In this document: in pieces, positions 11,075 to 21,659 of the stretch
Layout of the letters: each line of letters starts with the position of its first letter
Numbering within the stretch: position 1 is the first letter of the stretch
Source of the DNA: Timema cristinae
Lineage: Eukaryota > Arthropoda > Insecta > Phasmatodea > Timematidae
Direction: 5' to 3'
Assembly: GCA_039000515.1 (NCBI GenBank)
Contig: JBCFYV010000100.1
Coordinates: 37,727,956-37,791,955 of the forward strand
Length of the DNA stretch: 64,000 nucleotides
The notes under the pieces: model-generated
What the model was told of the DNA's origin: nothing
The model's input: only the letters and a program-made list of their open reading frames with translations
The model's database searches: none
Program-made: the position numbers and the translations under genes

Positions 11075-11172
11075 TCTGAAAATTGAAAAAATGACACCTG
11101 GGCACGGGAATCGAACCCGGGACCTTTGGCCGTGTTTGATTCCCGTGTCCAGGCGTCATTTTTCAATTTTAA
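11075..11172. repeat. Inverted repeat built on a tRNA 3'-half
   Basis: The left arm reads AAATTGAAAAAATGACACCT then GGGCACGGGAATC; the right arm reads GATTCCCGTGTCCAGGCGTC then ATTTTTCAATTTT. They form a hairpin of about 33-bp arms with few mismatches. The left arm is followed by GAACCCGGGACC, which completes a minus-strand tRNA T-arm (GGTTCGATTCCC on the complement). It looks like two head-to-head copies of a tRNA-derived end. Confidence 0.7.
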
Positions 11173-11409
11173 GAATCTGATATCTGTGTAGAGTGAGCCC
11201 TCACTAAAATGCATACATAATAGCTTCGGCTATTTGATTATTAAAGCTAAAATTTAATGATACATTTTTAGTACATTAATCTTACTAACCGTCCGAGATA
11301 TCCTTCGTTTACTTTAGATGGTATCAAGCTAACCTTGATTGGTTACAACTGTGGTGTAGTCTATAAGATAGGATCATGGTGTTAATCAGTCAAGGCAAGC
11401 CTGTAACCT

Positions 11410-12650
11410 TTCAAGGTAAACGGAGTGAACCTGTATTTGCTTGTGAGAGAGACTGAGGAACCATTTAGTGGGGGAGATACATCCGACCATTATTTAAACC
11501 CTGACCTTACCATCACCGTCCCATCAAACATATCACATGACTTGGACAGTTTGTCCACGTGCGGGCTGATGAATAAATGTGGGGTTTGAATCTAAACAGG
11601 TTGTTCATACATTATTTTTCCCCAGATTTTTTACCACTCCAACATAACCTAAATTCTGGTGCAATTCCTTTTATTTTAATTTTTCTCAGTTGTGTAAATA
11701 TTCGAATATTAATTATGGTTTCAGTAAGCCAGCTAACCACGTATACAAGAAGGCTTTACTGTTTGAATTTTAACGTAGTGAAAACAGATGCACAAAAACT
11801 TTTTTTTTCTCTTGATATTGTGTTTTGCAAACACACCATGCACTTTTATGTATGTTGCCATAAAGGCCTAATTAATGTGCCAGTGAGAGATTAAATTAAA
11901 ATAATTATGTAGTTAAAAACTCGTCGTGATGTTTTAAGGACAAATATACTCTTACTTTAGTTGTTTTTTTTTTACACCATTTGTCGTAATAAAAATTTAC
12001 AAAATTATAACGACACGTTTGTTATCCGACTATTGTTTGAGAAACAATGAATACAACCATGCGTATAACGTTGGAATTAACACAACGGAATAAAGAGAAT
12101 TAAACAGTAGGCTGGGAAGATAAATACGTGAATCAAAACAGTTTTTTTTTTTGCGTTTTCAACCACAGTTTTAATTTTTGTTTTTCTCGTAAATTATTGT
12201 GATTATTTAAATCATAAATATATTCTATAATCTTCAAATGTTATAACACAACTAAAAGTGACTAAACAATGTTCCTATATTTAAACGTAGAGACATGTAA
12301 ACTGCAACATTAGCTTTTGATAGACCTAATCAATATTCATAAAATACTACTACTAATAAAGCAAAAAATTAAAAATGTTATTAATGTTGACCGAAAAGAA
12401 AAGGAATTGTTTATAATTTTTAAAAGGACCTTTCTTTCAGAACTCTACTATAGTTTAATTTCATAAAATTATTGTTAGTTGTATTATTTCACATTTAGGT
12501 TTTCAAAGATAATATATGTTGATAAGATAGGCATTGTGTACATTTTCATTCATCTAGCTACTAGTCTTAGTTTCTAGAATTTCACAATAATTGATTATCA
12601 AAAGAATCTTTGAAGCTCATTCCATACCTATGGTTTTTTATCCCCACCGT
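11410..12650. other. Mostly unique AT-rich DNA
   Basis: At 11410-11530 there is a decayed minus-strand SINE body (GTGAACCTGTATTTGC, GAACCATTTAGTGG). From 11540 to 12650 the DNA is unique and AT-rich. A 105-codon plus frame at 11577-11894 has no recognisable motif, an unremarkable composition and no splice context, so it is treated as chance. Confidence 0.4.
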
Positions 12651-12655
12651 TTTTT

Positions 12656-12905
12656 TTTTAGCAATGCGTCTTACTAGCCGTTGAATTATATGCTTATGTA
12701 CTAATTACGTGAATGGTTTTAGGGATTATACAGGTTATATTTAGAGGAAATGTACCCACATTTGCTTAGAGATAGCTGAAAATCATTTTTAAATAAATAC
12801 CCTCAGTACACCCCACTGAGATTCGAGCCTCAATCTCTTTGTCTTCGGCAGTTTAATCTAATGCGAAAGTAGCGCGTTAGATCACGTGGTCACCGAAGCG
12901 TATTA
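12656..12905 (-). mobile_element. SINE family C copy
   Basis: The shared tail is at the left (GCAATGCGTCTTACTAGCCG). The body contains AGAGGAAATGTACCC; a B-box complement (GAGATTCGAGCCTC) and the Leu-like head complement (GCGCGTTAGATCACGTGGTC) lie near 12870-12890. No clear duplication; an older copy. Confidence 0.8.
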
Positions 12906-12939
12906 ATACTACCTGTCCATAAAATAATTACTATAATAA

Positions 12940-13130
12940 GTAGGGATGAGGAAGGAAGCGTTTTAGAGATAGTTTACCCTAATTTGCGTGGAAGGATAGT
13001 AGGAAACCATTTTGGAAAAACCATCCTCAGTAGACCAAGCCAGGATTCAAACTTCGATCTCTCGGTCAACAGCAGACTAATCCAACACGAGTGTGATGCC
13101 TTAGATCGTTCTTCCACTGAAGTGGACTTA
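12940..13130 (-). mobile_element. SINE family C, tail-truncated copy
   Basis: Body and head only. It has GATGAGGAAGGAAG, CCTAATTTGCGTGGAAGG, AGGATTCAAACTTCGATCTC (T-arm complement) and GATGCCTTAGATCG (A-box complement), ending in TCCACTGAAGTGG. The shared tail is missing. It lies 35 bp from the previous copy in the same orientation. Confidence 0.72.
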
Positions 13131-13139
13131 TTATGTTAT

Positions 13140-14215
13140 TCTAATGACCTTACATTTAATTTATAATTTTAATCTGTCAACTTTGTTTATTTTGTGAACT
13201 TATTTGTTATATTTTTAGAGGGTTAATTTAATTGTAATCTCCTTCTATTGACTTGTTTCATACCCGTACCAGTAAACACGCAGTAAAAGACGCCACACCC
13301 ATCTCGTTTGTTTTTGGTCGATGGTTGGAATATCGAAGCTCGAATCCATGTTGAATGTTTTTTTCGGTGGGTTTTCCAAATATGGTTCACAATGTGTATC
13401 CAATATATTATTTTGTTAGAAGCCTTTGTAATTAAATTACAAGATTTAAAAAAAAAATCTAGCAATGGCCAGGGTCAAGATTTGTTTGTTGACGAAAACT
13501 TTGAACAGGTTTGATGAGAAGGGATGGGAGGGGGGGGGGGGGCGACGAGAGGTTGGAAAGGATGTAACATTTTATTTAGTCTATATCACAAACAACGCTA
13601 GTAATCTTTTGGCTTATTCTGCGTCAGTAAATTCATAAAAAGCATTTCCATTTGTGTTTTTTTTTTGTTTTTGTTTTTTGTCCGAACCACAGGGGGAAAA
13701 AGTTGTTGTTTTCCACCACAACAACACGACGCCTTTTCGTTCGTCATTGTTCTCTACCCCGGTTTTCTTCGCACTGCCGCGGGGAGGTTATGCCGCTTGG
13801 TAATAATAATAATAATAATAAACGTAGCCGGGAAATTTGTTCTACCCTAGAGGGATGTTTTGTTGGAACTGTAGACACGAAACCACTTTAGAACAGTTTG
13901 CTGCTAACTGATGTTGCGACATATTCTATGTAGATGTTTTACAGGTCGGGACTGCCTTCGACTTTGTGTCATGTATGCAAAGTTTTAAAAGTAGCCAACA
14001 GGAAAAAAAATATGGTATAAAATTCTGTGTATATAAATCTTTCTATCGTGCTATGAGCATTTTATTGCACTTATTAAGTATTAGGAAGGTAAAATCCTTG
14101 AAGAAAGTGGTAGACCGCATTAGTAAAAAAAAATATTTAAGTACATACGACCCAAATTCTTGTTGAGACCTCTCTTTCGTCATCAAACCAAAATGAGATT
14201 GACGTTAAGTTCGCA
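13140..14215. other. Unique DNA with a CpG-richer patch
   Basis: No repeat family recognised except (TAA)n at 13801-13820 and a G run near 13530-13541. The patch 13680-13910 has more C+G and several CpGs, but its overlapping short frames show no motif. No gene supported. Confidence 0.35.
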
Positions 14216-14224
14216 TGTCCACCG

Positions 14225-14500
14225 GTGGGGCTCGCAAGTAGCAAACATGTCTTCCCACACCTTTACTCAGTAGATATCTTGTCTACGTACTGAGCTATTT
14301 GTTCTGGGTTCGATTCCCAACATGACCGAACACATCATTGGGGAAATTTGTCGTTTCTCCTTTAATAGGGATGAATAAATGGCTGGGGAACTGGTTGTTG
14401 TGTCATTTTTAGATTTGAGTTAGTTTATAAGTTGTGTGCTGATATAATCAGTCGGTTCGTAAAGTTCACGTTAAATATCTAAAAAAAAATTAAAATGTAA
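14225..14500 (+). mobile_element. tRNA-derived SINE, family E
   Basis: The B-box-like GGGTTCGATTCCC at 14308-14320 is preceded by a degenerate tRNA-like half. The distinctive tail is GTGCTGATATAATCAGTCGG .. AAAGTTCACGTTAAATATC followed by an A-rich end. The same tail recurs at about 24945-25000 and 63305-63385, which defines the family. Confidence 0.65.
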
Positions 14501-14764
14501 AATATATTATAAAATGTTGTAATTTTTTTTTTGCAAGCAATTATTATTTACCGACCCAAGATTATGCGTTTCGTTACAATAACTGAATAGCGATGATGGT
14601 TATGTATCCGCAATTTCATGGACAAAGTGTGAAAAACAATTTTAGGGAAAACAACTCATTAAACCTGGCTGTAATTCAAACACTGACCTCCCCTTCGCTA
14701 AAAAACCAGACTATTTGAGTAACCCACTGGTCAAATGTATTAAAATATGTCGTATTTTCTTTGT

Positions 14765-15000
14765 GTTGCTAAAGTGTCTTACTACTCGTTCGGGCCTTTA
14801 AACCACATAAGTGTGGTTGCTGTTTATTATCCACTATTGGGAAAAATATGTTCGAGACATTAGTAATTTCCGGCCGGGGAATAACAAGTTGGGCACCATT
14901 TGGTGACCGTGATCAGACCAGTCACACACAACCATAGGTTATAGTTGTCGGCAGACCCTAAAATAAATTTTTAAAAGATTTGTAGTGTTCCACGTTTGGC
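14765..15000 (-). mobile_element. Decayed SINE with the shared tail
   Basis: GCTAAAGTGTCTTACTACTC GTTCGGGCC at 14768-14796 is the shared tail in minus orientation. The rest (CCACATAAGTGTGGTTGC, GGGAATAACAAGTTGGGC) does not match families A, B or C well, so this is either very decayed or a further head type. Confidence 0.45.
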
Positions 15001-15084
15001 CTACATCTTGCCATGGCTCTTGGGGATGATAACCAAACGTTAAGGAAAGCAATCGATTAATCCATGTCTAAAAAAGCACATGAC

Positions 15085-15385
15085 ATTTGGGAGACGTTTT
15101 CTTGGAAGTCATTTGAAATTTTATAATATTCGTACAAGGCGAGTTTCTGGCTACAGATGCAGAGGTCTCGGGTTCATTCCCAGGCCCTTCCAGATTTTTT
15201 TTTGTTTAGCAGTGATTCTGAAACGGGGTCAACTCAACCTCGTGAGGACAAATGAGGAGCTACTCTAATAAATAAGAAGCGGCACCGGTTTAGAAAAATG
15301 AGATTAATAGCTGGAGGCTTCTTTTTGTTAACCACACACTCCATATATCCGCAGAAGTGGGCATTATCTTCGCCAACATACCAGG
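15085..15385 (+). mobile_element. Element family D, single-unit copy
   Basis: Head with GCAGAGGTCTCGGGTTCATT CCC, then ACGGGGTCAACTCAACCTCG and one copy of the segment that is tandemly repeated at 9836-10385, then the tail GATTAATAGCTGGAGG .. ATATATCCGCAG .. GGGCATTATC. It is the reference for the unamplified state. Confidence 0.72.
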
Positions 15386-15439
15386 ATCACTCCTGGAATT
15401 TAATTTAAACTTTCTTACTTAATTTTTAATTTAAAAAGT

Positions 15440-15632
15440 CTTATCACCTAATGCCACTATGCTCATGACAGATATTGACCAACTTTAGATATCAACATGT
15501 GAAGAAAATTAAACTCTTTGTCCATACTTAAGCCATATTTGTTTTATTTTTCTGAAATAAATTATTTTCTATGAAAACTGCAAAAACACTACCTTTTCTC
15601 CGAGCCCCTTCCACCGCAGCTTAAATCCTTAA
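15440..15632 (+). mobile_element. Foldback MITE FB1, right half
   Basis: It matches the right arm of the intact foldback: GCTCATGACAGATATTGACC, AACATGTGAAGAAAATTAAA, AAAACTGCAAAAACACTACC, TTTTCTCCGAGCCCC and a terminal GCAGCTTAAA. The left arm is absent or decayed. Confidence 0.6.
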
Positions 15633-15639
15633 ATACTAA

Positions 15640-17545
15640 ATTTAATAAAAACAAATTTTTGGTCTAGAAGGTTCTACAGTAAATGCTGACATTATTGTCT
15701 CGAGTATAAATTTTATTCATCGTTTATAATATTTTAGTTCTTTCTGCCTGTCCTTTAAGCACAAACAGCTCTGAAAATTTTGAAAAATAACCTTTTATTT
15801 ATTTTATGTACCTAAAACTTAAGTACTATACACGACATGGTACATGTAAAATATATACATACATTATATTACTAAAGTATGCAATACATAAATACATATT
15901 TTATATATATAAGTCATCATTATCATCATCATCATCATCATCATATACCACCAACCTGCAAAGAAAAAGTTATGAGGATAGTATAATTTATTATCTATAA
16001 ATGTATTTCAACTTTTCGTTTTTTCTGTATAAATGGTGTTTTAATAAATTATGTTTTATGTACAATCACTTAAAATTGTTATTTTTTAAATTTAAAATAA
16101 TTTAATATATTTTGTGAAGCAGTTTGAACCACTTTAATTACTAAAATATATACTTTTGGAACAATTAAAAATATACTAGCTGTACTTTACTAAAACGACA
16201 GCAGTTATAAAACATTCCTTTACAAATTCTTTGGCGATGACATTAAAGATAAAAGAAATTATATTAACTCAAACGCTTTTAACATCTCGAAAACGAATTA
16301 ATATATATTCGTGAATTTTTCGCCAATATTGTAGGAATTTTAGGCAGGTAAAATTCTAATCCACACTCAGTTTAATTCTCGAAATAAGGTAGGCATTATT
16401 TGGTATTTGTAATCACGTCTACCATTCTTGTTTCTTTTATAACAGTCCCAATCCATATCTTGCACCATTTCCGGTTTTTATAGGTACCAACACGTGCCAA
16501 CAATACAATGAGAGGAAAACCATATCTTTGGTGTGTGCGACGAAATGGCTTGCAAACCCGCAAACTCTAAATGAAGGCTGATGTCTGTGCAAACTCCATT
16601 ACCATGAACTCTATCACTGGAGTGTGCTGCTAAAAGTGGGCGGTAGAGAGTCGGATAAAAGGGTTTAAAGAGGGGTAGAAAGAGACGGTACGAGAGGCTA
16701 TGGGTGGAGTAGAAAAAGCAACATTTTATGGAAATTTAGATGTACGCCTCAACAGGCTTTTAACGGGCAATAACAGACCAATTTTAGTTTTTTTTTTAAA
16801 CTCATTCGTGTGCTATCTACTCCATTGCTTATTTCCTCTTTCCGCGAGAGGGTACCAGAGACTTGGCGGTAGTTCACAGTCAAACCCGCCGTCGTTTGGA
16901 ATTACAAGTCATCGCGTTGTACTCGATTTAGACGACGTTTAAACTAGCTCTTCCTTTCTTCTTTTGAAACAATCGTGAGCTGATAAATCATGTTTGTAAA
17001 AGTATGCATGGTATTTATCTTACAACGAATGTTAAGGGGTATAATAAACTATATCTCACCAAGGGCGCATGAAACATAACATTAACAAAGCTCAATTTGA
17101 AAAGAAACTATCTTGATGAAAATTAGAAAAAAAAAATCTTAGGAAAAATATTTTTTTATATATTTAAAGTGTATAGCGAATGTCTAACAAAATTTCTGAA
17201 TAAAAAAGAAAAGTGTTTAATCTTGTTCCTTAAATTAGGATTTTAACGTAGAATAATAAGTTTAAATAAAAATTAGGAATACATATTACAATTGCTCCCT
17301 TTTTTTAATCTAAAATAATGTTAACTAACTAAAATTTTACACAACCAGACATTAAAATGGGTAAAGAAAACTTTACTTCTTGTTTAAAAAAATATTATGT
17401 AAGATTCACTTTTTTTTATATGATCAAAGATACAATTAAATCATTTATTTTATGTTTTTCGAACAGAAAAATTAGGCTAAAGGAAGGTAGGAGACTGGGT
17501 TTGGTTTTGTTATTGTTATTCATGTGGCATAATGATGAGTGAAGA
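15640..17545. other. Unique DNA; ATC microsatellite; less AT-rich 16.4-16.95 kb
   Basis: A (TCA)n run of about 30 bp lies at 15916-15944. From 16420 to 16945 base composition is more balanced and no repeat family is recognised, which makes it the best single-copy stretch in the first 20 kb. An 80-codon plus frame at 16700-16942 has no motif. The flanks are AT-rich. Confidence 0.35.
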
Positions 17546-17576
17546 ATGAACCTGGGCACGGACCGGAAAAACTCTT

Positions 17577-18302
17577 GGATAGCTATGTGGTCAGAGCCTT
17601 GGCGTACTAATCCAAAGTAGCTACGTGGTTAGAGCATTGACGTACTAATTCAAAGTAGCTACGTGGTCCGAGCATTGACGTACTAATCCAAAGTAGCTAC
17701 GTGGTCAGAGCATTGACGTACTAATCCAAAGTAGCTACGTGGTCCGAGCATTGACGTACTAATTCAAAGTAGCTACGTGGTCCGAGCATTGACGTACTAA
17801 TCCAAAGTAGCTACGTGGTCAGAGCATTGACGTACTAATCCAAAGTAGCTACGTGGTCAGAGCATTGACGTACTAATTCAAAGTAGCTACGTGGTCAGAG
17901 CATTGGCGTACTAATCCAAAGTAGCTACGTGGTCAGAGCATTGACGTACTAATTCAAAGTAGCTACGTGGTCCGAGCATTGACGTACTAATCCAAAGTAG
18001 CTACGTGGTCAGAGCATTGACGTACTAATCCAAAGTAGCTACGTGGTCAGAGCATTGACGTACTAATTCAAAGTAGCTACGTGGTCAGAGCATTGGTGTA
18101 CTAATCCAAAGTAGCTACGTGGTCAGAGCATTGGCGTACTAATCCAAAGTAGCTACGTGGTTAGAGCTTTGGCGTACTAATTCAAAGTAGCTACGTGGTC
18201 AGAGCATTGACGTACTAATTCAAAGTAGCTACGTGGTCAGAGCATTGACGTACTAATCCAAAGTAGCTACGTGGTTAGAGCATTGGCGTACTAATTCAAA
18301 GT
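17577..18302 (+). repeat. 38-bp satellite resembling a tRNA 5' half, about 19 units
   Basis: Unit: AAAGTAGCTACGTGGTCAGA GCATTGACGTACTAATCC (38 bp), with few variants (TCC/TTC, GAC/GGC, TCAG/TTAG/TCCG). TAGCTACGTGGTCAGAGC matches an A-box/D-arm layout, and the TTGGCGTACTAATCCAA variants form an anticodon-arm-like stem. Each unit therefore looks like tRNA positions of about 8-44 repeated head to tail. No B-box follows. Confidence 0.92.
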
Positions 18303-18365
18303 TTCCCGATTAAGGTGTATTTTATTTTATTTTAAAAATATTGTATTTAAAGGCGGCTGTAACCG

Positions 18366-18595
18366 TACTTAAGGTGGAAATTCAAAGGACGCGAGAAAAG
18401 AGTAGTGTTTTTGCAGTTTTTATAGCAAAACATTTTTTTGGGCAAAATTAAATATTACTTCAGTAGAAATAAAAAGTTTAATTTTATTTACAAGGTGATA
18501 TAAACAGTTGTTGATCTATCATGAGAATAACGGCATTAGATGACAAATCTTTTTAAATGAATATGAAATGCTGTAATTAAATTCCAGATTACCCA
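18366..18595 (+). mobile_element. Foldback MITE FB1, left half
   Basis: It begins CTTAAGGTGG and continues TTGCAGTTTTTATAGCAAAA, GGGCAAAATTAAATATTAC, TTCAGTAGAAATAAAAAG, matching the left arm of the intact copy 235 bp downstream. It starts 64 bp after the 38-bp satellite ends. Confidence 0.65.
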
Positions 18596-18830
18596 CATAT
18601 TATGCTTTTTCACTGAGGTTTTCCCATCATTTCTCAACGCTATTGCGGGTACAACCTTTATAATCCTTATCCCTTAGATTAATCCGTTAATAATATTTTT
18701 AACATGATGATTAAAAAACATAATTACTAGTCAACGCTTTCCCAACCATTGACAAGGGGAAAAGAAGTTTATTTAGGGAGGTAAGGGGATTTAGGCCTTC
18801 TCACACAATCCGAAACAAGGACAGTAAACG

Positions 18831-19204
18831 CCTTAAGGTGCGGTAGAAGGGAGTGCAAGTATTTTTCAGTTTTTATAGAATATAAATTTGTTGGCCAAAA
18901 TAAATCAAATATTTCTCCAGTAGCAATGTAGAGTTTAGTTTTCTACAAATACTAATATCAACAGATCTTGAATATCTGTCAAGGGTGTCCTGGAATGTTG
19001 TCAAAACATTTTAAATAAAGATAAAGTGTTTTGACAACATTCCAAGACACACTTTACAGATATTCAAGATTTGTTGATATTAGTATGTGTAGAAAACTAA
19101 ACTCTACATTGCTACTGGAGAAATATTTGATTTATTTTGGTTAAAAATATGTAATTCTATAAACACTGAAAAATTACTCGCGCTCCCTTCTGCCGCACCT
19201 TAAG
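18831..19204. mobile_element. Foldback MITE FB1, intact hairpin
   Basis: Nearly the whole 374-bp element is an inverted repeat. The left end CCTTAAGGTGCGGTAGAAGG mirrors the right end CCTTCTGCCGCACCTTAAG; the arms of about 175 bp meet near 19015 at AAAACATTTTAAATAAAG. There is no coding capacity. Partial or split relatives lie at 8040-8690, 15440-15632, 18366-18595 and 63000-63262. Confidence 0.9.
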
Positions 19205-19499
19205 TCGTATCAAGCCTCTCTCTTCACCCCTCCTTTTCCACACCCCTGCCCACCCAACTGTTCGGTCGGTACGTATGTTTATAGGCGTATAGGGAGCATA
19301 CAATATGAGGAGGCATATTCGTGGTGAGGTAGGCAATTTGTGTGACAGCTACGTTGTGCTTGAGGTATCAGATACATTATGGCAGGGGAGCAGGGGACGG
19401 GAAAATACCCTAGGGCCTAGGGTACGCAAACCCACGGTTCGCGAAATATCTCTCGCTTTTCTGAAATAGGCTTACTTTTATATTAATAACCAGCATGGA

Positions 19500-19522
19500 G
19501 TAATACACACACACACACACAA
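19500..19522. repeat. (CA)n microsatellite
   Basis: About nine CA units within otherwise AT-rich DNA. Confidence 0.85.
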
Positions 19523-20029
19523 ACCAATATTATTTGTAATGATTGTAGTGTGTACTTAATTTTGAATGACAAAAAAAAAGTATTTTAACTGTGCTATATT
19601 TCCAATCACTTGTAAATAAAAATTACTACGATCAAGTATTTAATCATATAATAAATACTGCATCTAGTATTTCGTTAATACACACAAATCTAGGGAAAAA
19701 TAAGTTTTTTAAAAATAATTTTAATCCTACAATAATGTTTTTGAATAGCTAATTTCTGGTACATACCTTTATCAGTGGACACTTGGATCAAACTTCAGGC
19801 TCCTGTGACCTAGTTTGCCATTGTGAGTAAGGTTAGGGCTCAATTTCCAGTGTGATGTTCAGAGAGAGGTTTTACTACGTAGTTTCCCACATTCCCTTAC
19901 CTTAAATTTTGTTAAATTTCCTTTGAATGATATATCCCTAGTCCCTTACAATATTTCTTATTTACTTACCCACTCCATGGCATTAGGAAAGTCCATTGCC
20001 ACACTTAAAATAATAAGGCACATATCTCC

Positions 20030-20660
20030 AACTAGCGCCAGTTCTATCCAGCCCATAGCTTATCCCTATCTTGAGCTAGTTTTATCAAGTCCATCTCACT
20101 ATATCCTAACCTTATCCTGAGATAATTTATACATTCCACCTCAATACACCCTATCCCATCTTGATATAGTTCTACCATTCCACCTCATTACAAACTATTC
20201 ATATCTTAAGCTAGTTCTACCCAGTCCACCTCATTACAAACTATCCCTATCTTAAGCTAGTTCTACCCAGTCCACCTCATTACAAACTATCCCTATCTTA
20301 AGCTAGTTCTACCAAGTGCACCTCATTATAAACTACCCCTATTTTATGCTAGTTCTACAAAGTCCACCTCATTACAAACTATCCCTATCTTAATCTAGTT
20401 CTACCCAGTCCACCTCATTACAAACTATCCCTATCTTAATCTAGTTCTACCCAGTCCACCTCATTACAAACTATCCCTATCTTAAGCTAGTTCTATCAAG
20501 TGCACCTCATTACAAACTACCCCTATTTTATGCTAGTTCTACAAAGTCCACCTTATTACAAACTATCCTTATCTTAAGCTAGTTTTACCTGGTCCACCTC
20601 ATTACAAAATATAACTGTCTTGAGCTAGTTCTATCCAGTCCACTTCATTATACCCTATTT
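20030..20660 (-). repeat. 46-bp satellite array 1, about 14 units
   Basis: Plus-strand unit: CACCTCATTACAAACTATCC, CTATCTTAAGCTAGTTCTAC, CCAGTC (46 bp). Units at the right end (about 20600-20660) grade without a break into the LINE C-terminal coding sequence read on the minus strand, where one unit encodes Y-NEVDWIELAQD. Units further left are more diverged. It shares its period and sequence with the array at 58975-60860. Confidence 0.9.
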
Positions 20661-20935
20661 CTCTTAGGTCCAATCTAATGTTATCCTCCCATATGTGTCT
20701 AGGTCTTTCCACTGGTCTTTTCTCATTGAGTTTAGCAGTCAATACCTTGAACACGGTTCTAGTCTCTCTCATTAGGGCTGCATGTCCTGTCCGCCGTAAT
20801 ATAAGAGTCTAAATTTTCCTAACAATGTATTGTGATGCGTACAGAATATGTAACTAATAATTATGTAATCTTCTCCACTCACCCCAGTAGAGAACAACAG
20901 GTAAAATTATTGTTTTGAATATTCTGAGCTTGAAT
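20614..20935 (-). pseudogene. LINE ORF2 C-terminal fragment, copy 1
   Basis: On the minus strand an uninterrupted 61-codon frame (20796 down to 20614) reads RRTGHAALMRETRTVFKVLT, then KRPVERPRHIWEDNIRLDL, then REIGYNEVDWIELAQD. This matches the well-known C-terminal tail (WAGH..RM, RP.RRW.DNI.MDL, W..LAQDR) of arthropod non-LTR retrotransposon endonuclease-reverse transcriptases. Upstream, WRRLHN..LHILY is visible but broken by stops, and about 95 bp present in copy 2 is deleted. The fragment is non-functional. Confidence 0.82.
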
Positions 20936-21045
20936 TTCTTGAAAGAAGGCGAGTCGTCAACAACTTATTGACCAAGTAATGGCATGCATTTACCGACTTA
21001 TTTTTTCTCCAAACTTTCAATATAATATCGTTATTACTCGGTTTT

Positions 21046-21290
21046 TTAAGCACCGGGTCTTACTACCCCTACGAGTTATACGCTTATGTACAAATTAAGC
21101 TATTGGTTTTATGTACGAGGAAGTTTATATCTATAGTAAGTGTACCCGTATTTGCGTGAAGGTAGAGTGTAAAACAATTTTTTTTTAAAACCACTCTCAG
21201 TATACCCGACCAAGATTCGAACTTTGTTCTTCCCGTCATCGGCAGTTTGTGAGACTATCGCGTTAGACCATGCGGCCACCAAGTGGGCTA
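21046..21290 (-). mobile_element. SINE family C copy
   Basis: The shared tail is at the left (GCACCGGGTCTTACTACCCC), the body has GTACCCGTATTTGCGTGAAG, and the T-arm complement is AAGATTCGAACTTTG. The Leu-like head complement CGCGTTAGACCATGCGGCCA is well preserved at about 21260-21279. Confidence 0.82.
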
Positions 21291-21605
21291 GGGCTAGTTA
21301 AACTTGTTCCTAAATATTTCAATTCATTAACCCTGTCGAAGGACATGTTGCGTGCTCGGAAGTCCCTTACAAACTAACGTGATTAAAATGTGGCCTAGTC
21401 CAGAGGGGTAATAAGATGTCCTGAAAAATAAAAATTTCTAATTTACCCAAACAAACCTGTTCCTATTGGCTGCGCCCCGCAACATTCCCCGAGTTTGTGA
21501 TTCTGTTCCTTTGTCTACTTTTGAGTTTGAAACTTCTGGGTAGTATAACACAATAGGAGGATCTATCTTTATACAGCTTCGATTAATGTTCGATACAATC
21601 TTGGC

Positions 21606-21624
21606 GGGGGGGGGGGGGGGGGGG
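21606..21624 (+). repeat. G homopolymer, 19 bases
   Basis: An unbroken G run, the longest of several in the window (others near 13530, 36765, 52120 and 54399). It could form a G-quadruplex; its length is prone to sequencing error. Confidence 0.85.
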
Positions 21625-21659
21625 AATTAGAAGTAAAGGTGGAGCAATAGGATACAATT

